The notes below the pieces were generated by a model that saw only the letters and a list, made by a program, of their open reading frames with translations, was not told where the DNA came from and made no database searches. Made by a program: the position numbers and the translations under genes. From positions 1-25,251 of the forward strand of contig JAVBRU010000071.1 of assembly GCA_031547595.1 (NCBI GenBank): DNA of 25,251 nt, in the 5' to 3' direction. This stretch comes from JAVBRU01 sp031547595. Lineage in GTDB: Bacteria; Bacillota; Clostridia; Christensenellales; Aristaeellaceae. Below are positions 1-7,655 of the stretch, in pieces. Position 1 is the first letter of the stretch, and each line of letters starts with the position of its first letter.

Positions 1-184
1 ATTACGCCACGTTGCAGGTACCCAATGGGGCAACAAGAAGTATATGAATATGAATCACCTGGCCATTTCGCTGGATATCTCTCAAGCACTTTGACTTCAG
101 CCTACCAGAGTCCTTTTTGCGAAAGATTCTTGACAGTACCGTTATCAACAAGATTTATTTAATATCTTCCGAAAAAAATATCAA
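1..184. other. left-edge stretch, no firm gene
   Basis: No gene can be assigned with confidence. A plus-strand frame is open from base 2 to a TGA at 92-94 (30 codons) and could be the tail of a gene that starts outside the window and converges on the restriction-modification operon. It includes the residues GTQWGNKKYMNMNHLAISL, whose composition looks protein-like, but I recognise no family and an open frame this short can arise by chance. Bases 95-184 are AT-rich and hold nothing I can name. The left end of the integrated element is not seen here. Confidence 0.3.
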
Positions 185-367
185 TCAATTATTGCTCTTT
201 TCTCTACGCTCTTCAATTCTGCATTCACGGCACCATGATTGCACAATTGTGCGCCCATCACCCATATTGCGGTATCCGAACTCATTTTCCACCTCTTCAT
301 AGCTATTTGCTTCTTTTCCGCAATTTGGGCACTGAGTATGCTGTATCTCATATGATTCTCTTGCCAT
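185..367 (-). CDS. small zinc-ribbon protein (60 aa)
   Basis: The 60-residue product has two cysteine pairs, CPNC near residue 13 and CREC near residue 47, spaced as in a treble-clef or zinc-ribbon fold, so it probably binds one zinc ion. The function is unknown; nucleic-acid binding or an adaptor role would be usual for such a fold. A GGAGG ribosome binding site lies 10 bases before the ATG. A longer overlapping frame starts inside that site and lacks the paired cysteines, so it was not chosen. It is the last gene of the minus-strand restriction-modification operon, 26 bases after the nuclease gene, and may be part of that cargo. The family is not recognised. Confidence 0.55.
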   Translation of the reverse strand: MARESYEIQHTQCPNCGKEANSYEEVENEFGYRNMGDGRTIVQSWCRECRIEERREKSNN

Positions 368-393
368 ATCGTTTTATCCTCCATATAATTTAT

Positions 394-1695
394 TTATATC
401 TGAACCAAATCTAACATCCAGTTTATCCAGCCACTAACTGTTGACGCTCTCCTGAGGTAAGTGCTGTCCGATCCCACTTTATAAAGGTTGGATTGCTTCA
501 TGATTTGAACTATTGTGTTTCGGTCGGATATGCTACCGCTCTGACACAATGAAAAAACCTCATAAAACACCTTGTGTTCAAGAATACATTTACATAGAGC
601 AAGCTGTCGTTGTTTATAGTTAAGCCCCATAATCATCCTGCCTAAAGCGCTAAGAATATATATTGGTTTTCTGCCATCTGGATGATTGTAGTGTTTTTCC
701 ACAAGACCAAGATAACGTGCAGCATCTGTATAATAATTCGTTTGCCGAATATCAAAGGCATATTCTTCTGTAACATCATCTCTACTTAAAGGCTGAGATT
801 CCAAAAGCTCACAAATATTAATCACGCGCTCAAAAGCATCTGCTTGTGGAAACGGCATTATTGGTTCTGATACGAAAGTTGAAATTTGTTTTGCAACTTC
901 CATGATATCAGACATTTCAATACTTGTATCATCAATTGAATAATTTTTGTGTTTAACCAAGACGAGAGAATTATATACTGATGGATTTTGAAATTCATAT
1001 TCATAAAGGCTGTATATTCCGTTCGAATATACTAAAAAAATCGGTTTAACCTGCTTAGATACCCGTGACTGCCAAACCCGAAACGGATAATATAATTGTC
1101 GTACAAGAAAATCCGATGACAAGTCGCGTTTTGCTTCTAACAATGCTAATGATTCAATTCCTTCCAAAGCGGCATCAATCTCTATTTGAGAATTGTTGAC
1201 TTGGACAGAAGAAATCGTACCAGATTTTGAATTGCGTATTCCAAATTCGAATCGTCCTGAACCCATACGCCCTGAAACAGTAGAGTGCAGTGTTTCCTCT
1301 CCTAAAAAGTCTGCAAGCATACCCGAAGCTAATGCGCAGTTTATTGCAATAGCTTCACTTGGCACATTAGTTGGATCAAGACTTTGGATATGCGCAGGCA
1401 AGGTTGCCCTTGTTATTGTTTCATCAAGAGTTTCAAATGGTTGATATGCTTCAAAATTTGATATTATGTAATCGCCTCGTGAAATGGGCAAAATCGCTAA
1501 ATTATTGTCAGCAAATATATGAGGCAAGTTAATATTATGATCAAATTTTGCCATCAGTCGAGGTTCTCGATACTCTTTTATTTGTGATGCAGAGATAACG
1601 AATTGCCCATGTGTATTTATTTGTCCTAAAATATCATGCTTTAAAAACAGTTCTTCCCATGCTATATCGTTCTGCGTTTTTGGTCTATTGTCCAT
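394..1695 (-). CDS. type II restriction endonuclease, PD-(D/E)XK-type
   Basis: A 433-residue protein encoded directly downstream of a DNA adenine methylase, with an 11-base overlap; this is the standard layout of a type II restriction-modification pair. It would cut DNA at the site protected by the methylase. A candidate nuclease core is visible: E172 and D174, then E187-A-K189 (spacing D-x12-E-x-K), followed by an aromatic-rich helix (residues 198-208). Residues from about 318 to 380 look like a winged helix (YYTDAARYLGLVE, then a DGRKPIYILSALG wing) and may bind DNA. The protein is longer than simple DpnII/MboI-type enzymes (about 280-300 residues). The assignment rests on context plus the motif; the recognition sequence cannot be read from the protein. 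Confidence 0.75.
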   Translation of the reverse strand: MDNRPKTQNDIAWEELFLKHDILGQINTHGQFVISASQIKEYREPRLMAKFDHNINLPHIFADNNLAILPISRGDYIISNFEAYQPFETLDETITRATLPAHIQSLDPTNVPSEAIAINCALASGMLADFLGEETLHSTVSGRMGSGRFEFGIRNSKSGTISSVQVNNSQIEIDAALEGIESLALLEAKRDLSSDFLVRQLYYPFRVWQSRVSKQVKPIFLVYSNGIYSLYEYEFQNPSVYNSLVLVKHKNYSIDDTSIEMSDIMEVAKQISTFVSEPIMPFPQADAFERVINICELLESQPLSRDDVTEEYAFDIRQTNYYTDAARYLGLVEKHYNHPDGRKPIYILSALGRMIMGLNYKQRQLALCKCILEHKVFYEVFSLCQSGSISDRNTIVQIMKQSNLYKVGSDSTYLRRASTVSGWINWMLDLVQI

Positions 1696-2524
1696 AATTT
1701 CTCACCACCACTTCATCTACCTGCCCTCTTCCGGCAGCATCTGAATTTATCGCTCTCTTAGCTTGAACGATAGTAATATTGTATTGTGCATATTGTTCTC
1801 TTATAAAATCCGTAGATGAATTAGACAGCATAAACTTAATTCCTCTGTTGGTTAATTCATCACAACATTCTCTAAGTTGGATTTGATCTTCACGAGAAAA
1901 GCCACCACGAGAATATCCAGTGAAATTAGCTGTATCAGAAACCGGATCATATGGAGGATCTAAATACACAAAGGCGCCTCTTGGCACTTCAGCTAATACT
2001 TCGACATAATTTTGGCTTGAAAATGTGATTTCAGCTTTTTGAAAATAATTGTTGACGGCTCTTAAAGTTGGAGCATTAACTATATTGGGGTTTTTGTAAT
2101 TTCCAAATGGCGAATTGAACTCCCCAGCATTATTAACTCGAAACAAGCCGTTGTAACAAGTTTTATTTAGATAGATAATCCGCGCTGCTTTTTGAACATT
2201 CGTCAATGTGTTATAAAAATCCCTGTTACGATCCCAATCTCTCACCTCGTAAAAGTGTTCGGATTCGTTAATATGTGTTTCCAATTCGGTAATAAGTTCT
2301 TCAACACTATCTCGGATAACCTCATACATCAGTATTAAATCTCCGTTTATATCATTGACAATAGCTTGATTCGGTTGCCGCCAAAACAGCATAGCTCCGC
2401 CACCTAAAAACGGCTCGCAATAGGTTGTAAAACGTTCCGGCAGAAGAGGAGTCAAGGTTGGTAATAATTGTCTTTTTCCGCCGACCCATTTTACCACTGG
2501 CATAACCAGTTTATTCTTTCTCAC
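1685..2524 (-). CDS. Dam-family DNA adenine-N6 methyltransferase
   Basis: A 279-residue D12-class (alpha-group) methyltransferase that moves a methyl group from S-adenosylmethionine to the N6 of adenine. Motif X is KWVGGKR (12-18), the SAM-binding motif I is PFLGGGAM (38-45), and the catalytic motif IV is DPPY (189-192). The stretch FNSPFGNYKNP (136-146) resembles that of DpnM/MboIA-type GATC methylases, so GATC is a reasonable guess but unproven. The GTG start at 2524 overlaps the upstream stop in a GTGA junction and follows GAGGAAG; an in-frame ATG at residue 8 is the alternative. The 3' end overlaps the restriction gene by 11 bases. Its main role would be protecting the element and host DNA from the partner nuclease. 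Confidence 0.92.
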   Translation of the reverse strand: MRKNKLVMPVVKWVGGKRQLLPTLTPLLPERFTTYCEPFLGGGAMLFWRQPNQAIVNDINGDLILMYEVIRDSVEELITELETHINESEHFYEVRDWDRNRDFYNTLTNVQKAARIIYLNKTCYNGLFRVNNAGEFNSPFGNYKNPNIVNAPTLRAVNNYFQKAEITFSSQNYVEVLAEVPRGAFVYLDPPYDPVSDTANFTGYSRGGFSREDQIQLRECCDELTNRGIKFMLSNSSTDFIREQYAQYNITIVQAKRAINSDAAGRGQVDEVVVRNYGQ

Positions 2525-2865
2525 TTAGCTTCCTCCTCTTCACGATTATTGTTATTGACATCTTTTTTCCATCGCCCGTTATCGAAAATTACGGGTGCCT
2601 CCATTTCATGTTCAGTCGCTTTCAAAGCATTCTTCGTTATAGGTTTTCCTTGTCGAATTTGTGCAGCTTGTAATACTGGAAATTGTCGCCCATAAATGGT
2701 TCGTGGGGCTCCATTCTTACCTCCGGCTAAAACTTCCCACCAATTACGCCTTGTATGCTTTCCGTTTTCTTTCCATTCTGCTTGGATTTCATCTATCATT
2801 TCGGCTATTTGGGGATAGCCATTTTCTATCAGCCACGCTCGCGTAGCTTTTCTTGAACTATCCAT
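2521..2865 (-). CDS. conserved-looking unknown protein in the restriction operon (114 aa)
   Basis: A 114-residue soluble, charged protein with no signal peptide or membrane segment. Notable parts are a helical N-terminus (RKATRAWLIENGYPQIAEMI), the tryptophan-rich RRNWWEVLAGG near the middle, and a very acidic, asparagine-rich tail. A longer frame begins at 2883, inside the stop of the upstream gene, but the ATG at 2865 has GGAGG seven bases before it, so I take that start. It ends in a four-base overlap with the methylase gene, so it is translationally coupled to it. Location suggests a specificity, control or defence accessory role. No family is named with confidence. Confidence 0.7.
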   Translation of the reverse strand: MDSSRKATRAWLIENGYPQIAEMIDEIQAEWKENGKHTRRNWWEVLAGGKNGAPRTIYGRQFPVLQAAQIRQGKPITKNALKATEHEMEAPVIFDNGRWKKDVNNNNREEEEAK

Positions 2866-2879
2866 GTAAATGCCTCCAT

Positions 2880-4172
2880 TCATCTATGATTTCGCACTCG
2901 TTCTAATTCGTCAGGAACACTAAACTTATCGGATAAAAAGTCAATCCATGCCTGTGTATAAACATAATCTTTATGCGCTTCATCAAACTGACAATACTTT
3001 GTGTTGCAGCCATCGGCTTGCTTGCCTTGATTTCTTACATTGTAAAATTTCCATGCCTGTGTGTGTAAAGAAACACTAATATTTGTACCAAGCTGTTTTG
3101 ATAATTCATCGCACACCATTTGAGGCTTATGCTTGCCTTGATTTGCAACAGGAACACGTTTTTCCTTAATTAGAGCAATATCTTTTTTAATGGTTTCAAA
3201 CTCATTTGGATTATCCGGATCGTATTTAACGAACTCAACAGCGCAATCTGAGGATGATTTGTGATTGCCTAATTGTGGAATCAGGAATACGCGAAAGCTG
3301 TATTGACTATCGGAATAAATGCCGTCGTCTAATGAACTACGATATGTTTCAACATATTGTTTTAGCTCATTGTAATGAATAGATTGAATCTTTTTCATGA
3401 CTTCGGCTTGAGCGCTTTGGCGAACTGATGATACTTGTAATGGGAAAGAAAGTGAATTATTCAAAGCATAGTACGAGCCGAATTTCTCTGTTATTAAACT
3501 TTCAAAATTAAGTAGCATTGCTTGGCATTCTCCAAAAACATCAAAATCAAAAGCTGGAACATATCGATGTTCAATTTTATTTCGTAAAGAAATAAATAAT
3601 TTAAGATTTCTTTTTACTGCATCTGAAAGCATATTCCCACACTTATCAATACAGCTATCCAATTCCCAGGCTTTTTTATCACCATCAATTATCTTATCAC
3701 TACCATCTTTTTCTTTATAGAAATAATCTGTTCCAGTCATTTCATAAATAGCATGAAACAAAGCAGTCCACGCTATTATCATCATAACAATATAACCTTG
3801 AGAACGAAAAGCTGCTATCGGCCTATTATAAATATCAATAGACAAAATTGCTGAATCCCTTGCCTTATTAACCAGTTCTTCTACCTGTTCTGTGAGTTCG
3901 GGCTTGAAAGGCTCAATACTTTGCTTATAGTTTTGCGACATCATACGCACAAATGCATCCTCTGTATACGCACTCACATCTGCAAAAAAATGCTTATCGG
4001 CACTGCTAATAAGAATATCAGACCATTTCTTTGTCCTGTATGTTTTTACGGTACTGTTGCTCCAACCGGTTGCTTCTGCAATGTCTTCATTTAAAAAGGA
4101 TTTCCCCTCATTCTGCATTTTCAGAAAGAATTGGTATGAAGCGCGAAATTTATCAAGCTTATTATCGTTCAT
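2880..4172 (-). CDS. DUF3644-type protein with HEPN RNase-like motif
   Basis: A 430-residue protein. An N-terminal helix-turn-helix (about residues 27-52, NEDIAEATGWSNSTVKTYR) is followed by a DUF3644-like helical domain (about 100-225) and a C-terminal region (about 340-420) rich in aromatics that may be another nucleic-acid-binding module. Within the DUF3644 part, R197-N-K-I-E-H202 fits the R-x4-6-H signature of HEPN ribonucleases, many of which are toxins or abortive-infection effectors. It is coupled by ATGA overlaps to the XRE regulator upstream and to the 114-residue gene downstream, so it is made together with the methylase and nuclease. RNase activity is inferred from the motif only; a DNA-binding regulator is the alternative. 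Confidence 0.75.
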   Translation of the reverse strand: MNDNKLDKFRASYQFFLKMQNEGKSFLNEDIAEATGWSNSTVKTYRTKKWSDILISSADKHFFADVSAYTEDAFVRMMSQNYKQSIEPFKPELTEQVEELVNKARDSAILSIDIYNRPIAAFRSQGYIVMMIIAWTALFHAIYEMTGTDYFYKEKDGSDKIIDGDKKAWELDSCIDKCGNMLSDAVKRNLKLFISLRNKIEHRYVPAFDFDVFGECQAMLLNFESLITEKFGSYYALNNSLSFPLQVSSVRQSAQAEVMKKIQSIHYNELKQYVETYRSSLDDGIYSDSQYSFRVFLIPQLGNHKSSSDCAVEFVKYDPDNPNEFETIKKDIALIKEKRVPVANQGKHKPQMVCDELSKQLGTNISVSLHTQAWKFYNVRNQGKQADGCNTKYCQFDEAHKDYVYTQAWIDFLSDKFSVPDELERVRNHR

Positions 4173-4381
4173 ACTTTTTCCTCATCAACGATTTCAACAA
4201 TATCACCAATGTCACATTTTAAAACATTGCAAATTTTTAACATAGATTCCATCGAAATGGGTTCTTCTTTACCAAGTTTAGCAATGGTTGCGCCACTGAC
4301 TTTAGCCGCGTCTTTTAACTGTGTCTTATTCATTTTTTTATCAATCAGCAATTTCCAAAGTCTGTTATAACTAATCGGCAA
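4169..4381 (-). CDS. small XRE-family regulator of the restriction operon
   Basis: A 70-residue Cro/CI-type helix-turn-helix protein with almost no sequence outside the DNA-binding domain (SYNRLWKLLIDKKMNKTQL, then a KVSGATIAKLGK recognition region). It resembles the controller proteins that time expression of restriction-modification operons. The frame extends to a TTG at 4411, but I chose the TTG at 4381: GGGGTG lies 5 bases before it, homologues begin at about this point, and the predicted transcript start near 4422 leaves almost no leader for the longer form. It is first in the operon and overlaps the DUF3644 gene by four bases. Autoregulation is likely but no clear operator was found. 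Confidence 0.8.
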   Translation of the reverse strand: MPISYNRLWKLLIDKKMNKTQLKDAAKVSGATIAKLGKEEPISMESMLKICNVLKCDIGDIVEIVDEEKV

Positions 4382-4428
4382 CTTTACACCCCATTTGCTA
4401 AAATAGTACAATACCCTATATATTTATC

Positions 4429-4457
4429 ATTATAGCAAACTATCTTCAAATATACAA
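4429..4457 (-). promoter_or_regulatory. promoter of the restriction-modification operon
   Basis: Read on the minus strand, a TTGTAT -35 element (4452-4457) and a perfect TATAAT -10 element (4429-4434) are separated by 17 bases. Transcription would start near 4422, about 40 bases before the preferred start of the regulator gene. It gives the cargo operon its own expression, independent of the mobilization genes. Confidence 0.65.
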
Positions 4458-4497
4458 CCCACATATTCATGTTTCTAAAAATAATCTGCATAAATAC

Positions 4498-4527
4498 AGA
4501 GAGGAATGACAAATGCCATTCCTCTCT
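4498..4527 (-). terminator. terminator after the relaxase gene
   Basis: A perfect 11-bp stem (AGAGAGGAATG, 4498-4508, with its complement at 4517-4527) has an 8-base loop. It sits 9 bases after the relaxase stop codon on the minus strand and is followed by a moderately T-rich stretch. It separates the mobilization operon from the restriction operon. Confidence 0.6.
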
Positions 4528-4536
4528 GAAAATCAT

Positions 4537-5733
4537 CTACCTCGCGTCATAATCTCTTGAACGCATAGGGCGGTTCTTTGTTTGCTCTTCTGATTTTGCG
4601 GCGGCAAGGATATTATCCGTTTGTTCCGCGCCAATAGCTTTTCGGATACGCCTGTAATCCTTAACAGTTTCAATAAGTTCTGTATTTTCCTGCTTCATCG
4701 TATCAATTCTATTATGCAGTCTATCGTTGGCATCCTCAGCCCGGATTAGTCTGTTATTCAAATCGTTTACAGTAGCTTTTAGGCGCAAATATTGAGCCAC
4801 AATACTGCTGATAGCCTTTTTAAGTTTTCTTATAAATGGCTCAACAATCTTTGATTTGTAGGCATTTGCTGTTGTAAACATTCCCGGTTCCGGCAACTGC
4901 CATTCCGGTTCATTGTCATATCTACCCACATTCAAATTTATCAAATTTTCACGTTCTTGCAGTTTTTCCAAACGGTGTTGAATTTTATCCGCTTTTTCGG
5001 ATTTTTCTTGAGTGACGATTTGTAAGTCCTCAATTTTTTCCTCCAATTGCGATACTTCCTGCGTTCGCTGTTCTTTTTTATAATCCAACACGGTCAAATG
5101 CTCTTTATGATTGCCTTTATGCTCCCATTCAATGCAGTGGCGTTCCATGATGGTGGCAAGCTGTTCTTTTTCAGATTGTACCCATTGATTCCACTCTGTT
5201 TCACTTCGGCTGCCGCCTTTGAATCCCTGTGCCGCAAGAGCCTGTTTTAGCGACACTCTTGTATCTAACCCGCGCTTACTGCCCGTTGTAAACGGCACAA
5301 AATCAATGTGCAAATGCGGTGTTGCTTCATCCATGTGAAGATGCGCCGAAAACACCCGCATATTTGGATTTCGGGATTGAAACGACTGCATATATTCATC
5401 AAGTATCTTTGCGGACAGTTCACCGTTTTCGGTTTTGGCGTTCATATCGTCACAATTACCGATTTGTAAAATAATTTCGTGGAACAGTTTTTCCTGCTTG
5501 CCGGAACGTATTTTATCATAATAATTATCAATACAGCGGTCATTACGGGTTTGCTTTTCATTATAACGATTCACAGCATCGTCAAACAATTCGCTATATA
5601 CTTTTTTAATCGGTGTGTTACAATAAACCGTATTGAGATGTGAACGCTCCGGGTCTGTATTAGCGGCGTGAAATATTCGGCTGTTGTGATTGACAGAACC
5701 TTTTCCTACCATAACGCTGATTGTTCGTTGCAT
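4537..5733 (-). CDS. MobV-family (Mob/Pre) relaxase
   Basis: A 398-residue relaxase that would nick one strand at oriT and pilot it into a recipient, using the conjugation pore of a helper element. N-terminal MobV signatures are HNSR (16-19) and the N25-D27-R30-N34 pattern. The metal-binding and catalytic motif H131-L-H133-M-D135-E136-x-x-P-H140-L-H142 is the classical HxDE..PHxH of this family. From about residue 220 to 345 the protein is highly charged and heptad-like, a probable coiled coil for dimerization or contact with a coupling protein. A strong AAGGAGGA site precedes the ATG. The hairpin-rich region directly upstream is its likely target. No transfer-pore genes are in the window, so the element is mobilizable rather than self-transmissible as far as seen. 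Confidence 0.93.
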   Translation of the reverse strand: MQRTISVMVGKGSVNHNSRIFHAANTDPERSHLNTVYCNTPIKKVYSELFDDAVNRYNEKQTRNDRCIDNYYDKIRSGKQEKLFHEIILQIGNCDDMNAKTENGELSAKILDEYMQSFQSRNPNMRVFSAHLHMDEATPHLHIDFVPFTTGSKRGLDTRVSLKQALAAQGFKGGSRSETEWNQWVQSEKEQLATIMERHCIEWEHKGNHKEHLTVLDYKKEQRTQEVSQLEEKIEDLQIVTQEKSEKADKIQHRLEKLQERENLINLNVGRYDNEPEWQLPEPGMFTTANAYKSKIVEPFIRKLKKAISSIVAQYLRLKATVNDLNNRLIRAEDANDRLHNRIDTMKQENTELIETVKDYRRIRKAIGAEQTDNILAAAKSEEQTKNRPMRSRDYDAR

Positions 5734-5766
5734 AAAATTCCTCCTTCCTTTGTTTTCGGCTGGTAT

Positions 5767-6193
5767 CCGGCGTTAGCCGGGGTTGCGTTACTTTTGTCAA
5801 ATGTAACGCAAAAGAACTTTTGACACTTCGCATCAAAAGCGCCTTGCGCTCTCCGAGGGGGAAACGCCATCTTGCGATGGCGTGGGGCTTTGCCCCAAAT
5901 GTCTGCGGACAACTCCCCAGCAGGGCTGCCCTTTGAAAAGGTCACCCTGCACCCCGCCTAAACTTTATCACTCGCCGTTAGGCAGGAGCAAAAGCGGTGC
6001 TTTTACTCTGTCGGCAAGTGTTATCCGTGGCAAAAAGTCAAGGGGTACGGGTTGTATTTCCTTACGGGAAATCTCCACCCGCAGGTATGCCCCCTTGACT
6101 TTTTACCCGCTCCCCGTGACGGTCGTGTCGATGGTGACGGTGATTTAGATACCACCACCGCTACCATAAAGACCGACACGACCGTCACCATCG
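5767..6193. other. oriT: probable origin of transfer, hairpin-dense noncoding region
   Basis: About 430 bases with no convincing gene lie between relaxase and helicase genes. Perfect or near-perfect inverted repeats follow one another: 5767-5780 (5 bp), 5783-5811 (9 bp), 5817-5839 (7 bp), 5838-5850 (5 bp), 5864-5883 (8 bp), 5884-5896 (5 bp), an imperfect compound stem at 5969-6020, a 14-bp stem at 6032-6045/6091-6104 enclosing a smaller one (6056-6061/6067-6072), and a 15-bp stem at 6116-6130/6174-6188 with an overlapping 11-bp alternative (6131-6141/6181-6191). Position next to mobV and the stem-loop density fit an oriT. The exact nick site cannot be fixed, and part of the region could be a replication origin used by the helicase. 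Confidence 0.65.
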
Positions 6194-7330
6194 TCACGCT
6201 TTCGGTATATCAAGAGTGAGTTTAATGCTTCTCCCCATATGATTTCGGTTACTTTCATAGCGGATTGAATATTCATTTTGTAATCGTCCGGCGTTCACAT
6301 TCAACCGCATTGTAAGTGTGTTTGGTTTCATATCCAAACCGAGCCTGCTAACAAGCTCCGTCGGGCTTCCAATCCATTCCGGAGAATTTTCCGTAACGAT
6401 TGTCGACACCGCTTCAAGCGTGGGGTCAGGTGGTTCTTTCCAAAGTTCTGTTTCAGCTTTTTCGAGCCGCCATGTCAGCCGTTCCATATCCCTTGTCAGA
6501 TAAAGACGTTGTTCTTGTTGGTCGCGTCCGGATATTTCCATTGTGGCATCGTTGCTTGTCCGTTTTTCTTTTTGTAGCATCCATATACCATCCGCTGCGC
6601 CGAGCAAACCGTTTGTGCCGGAAATCATATCAAACTTATCGTCAGACTGCTGTTTGCGGGTATGGTGTACGAGTAATAAACAAATGCCGTAACTATCCGT
6701 AAAACGCTTTAACTTCGTAATAACATCATAATCGCTTGCATAGCTGAATTTGTCCCCGCCGACCTCACGGACTTTTTGTAAGGTGTCAATTATAATGAGC
6801 TTTGTATCAGGGTTGTCACGCACAAATCCCTTCAGCTGTTCATCAAGACCGTTTCCGACTTGCTTTGCTGAAATAGAAAATTTCAAGTTTTCTGTACTAT
6901 CCGTTTCATACATTCTAAATAGCCGCTTTTGCAACCGCCTGTAATCATCTTCAAGCGCAAGGTACAGCACCGTTCCCGAGCAGACAGGGTAATCCCACAG
7001 GGGAAGTCCTTTGCTGATGTGATAGGCAAGCTGCGCCACGAAAAAACTCTTGCCTATTTTCGGCGCACCGACAAACAGATACGTTCCGGGATAAAGCAGA
7101 CCGTCAATAAGCGGCGGTCTGCTGTCGTATATGGTTTCGTATAATTCGCTCATGGATACCGTCCGAAGAAAGGACGGGTCTATTTCTCGAATCATTTCCC
7201 TTTGCATTTCATCAAAATAATCATTGCATTTTTCGGGATTGTTGGATATAATATTGTTATCAGCAAATGACTGTTCCTCGTCTGCGCCAACAGACGAAAC
7301 CGGGACAGTCGTTTTTTCATTTACACTCAT
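6194..7330 (-). CDS. RepA-like AAA ATPase / replicative helicase
   Basis: A 378-residue P-loop ATPase of the RepA/RecA-like (AAA_25) group. Walker A is GAPKIGKS (88-95) and Walker B is KLIIID (177-182); a VHHTRK segment (221-226) matches the sensor strand of hexameric helicases of this type. About 50 polar residues precede the ATPase core, and a C-terminal 80 residues may be a winged-helix DNA-binding part. It probably unwinds element DNA for replication after transfer or excision. The ATG overlaps the stop of the upstream mobC-like gene (7327-7330), so the two are coupled. The last codon abuts the large inverted repeats of the oriT region. A regulator of replication rather than a helicase is less likely. 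Confidence 0.82.
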   Translation of the reverse strand: MSVNEKTTVPVSSVGADEEQSFADNNIISNNPEKCNDYFDEMQREMIREIDPSFLRTVSMSELYETIYDSRPPLIDGLLYPGTYLFVGAPKIGKSFFVAQLAYHISKGLPLWDYPVCSGTVLYLALEDDYRRLQKRLFRMYETDSTENLKFSISAKQVGNGLDEQLKGFVRDNPDTKLIIIDTLQKVREVGGDKFSYASDYDVITKLKRFTDSYGICLLLVHHTRKQQSDDKFDMISGTNGLLGAADGIWMLQKEKRTSNDATMEISGRDQQEQRLYLTRDMERLTWRLEKAETELWKEPPDPTLEAVSTIVTENSPEWIGSPTELVSRLGLDMKPNTLTMRLNVNAGRLQNEYSIRYESNRNHMGRSIKLTLDIPKA

Positions 7331-7653
7331 ACGCTATTCTCCTTTAATCCGTTCATTGTTACGGTAATCAATCGAATCATATCCATCAAATCATCATCAA
7401 TCTGTGTGCCGGATTCAATGCGTTGCAATTCTTCAAGCACCGTTTCAAGCTGATTTCTCAAAGCTTTGTAGACACGGGGATTGCCCTGAACAATCACATC
7501 ACGGCATTGAACCCGCTGAATAATATAATTCTGTTTGGTTAAGCCCGATAATTTTACTCGCGTATTCAAATCTTCGTTTTCTTCCGGCGATATTCTAAAT
7601 GCGATTGTGTGGCTGCGCCACCGCCCTTTATGGTCTAATGTTTTCTCTGACAT
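7327..7653 (-). CDS. MobC-like relaxosome accessory protein
   Basis: A 108-residue basic protein. The start (SHTIAFRISPEENEDLNTRVKLSGLT) has the pattern of a ribbon-helix-helix DNA-binding fold: a short beta strand followed by two helices. The rest is helical, ending in a likely dimerization segment (QLETVLEELQRIESG). Proteins of this form beside relaxase genes act as relaxosome accessories that bind oriT and open it for nicking. It lies 2 bases after the integrase stop and overlaps the helicase gene by 4 bases, which makes it part of one integrase-to-relaxase transcript. A plain RHH repressor is the alternative. Confidence 0.75.
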   Translation of the reverse strand: MSEKTLDHKGRWRSHTIAFRISPEENEDLNTRVKLSGLTKQNYIIQRVQCRDVIVQGNPRVYKALRNQLETVLEELQRIESGTQIDDDLMDMIRLITVTMNGLKENSV

Positions 7654-7655
7654 AC

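Noticed and set aside
181..384. 67-codon frame overlapping the zinc-ribbon gene
   Set aside because: Starts inside the ribosome site and lacks the cysteine pairing seen in the chosen frame.
5706..5945. 79-codon minus-strand frame in the oriT region
   Set aside because: It runs through several perfect hairpins and overlaps the relaxase start. It may recur in databases only because the oriT DNA is conserved.
5882..6148. 88-codon plus-strand frame in the oriT region
   Set aside because: Lies over inverted repeats, has no ribosome site and no domain.
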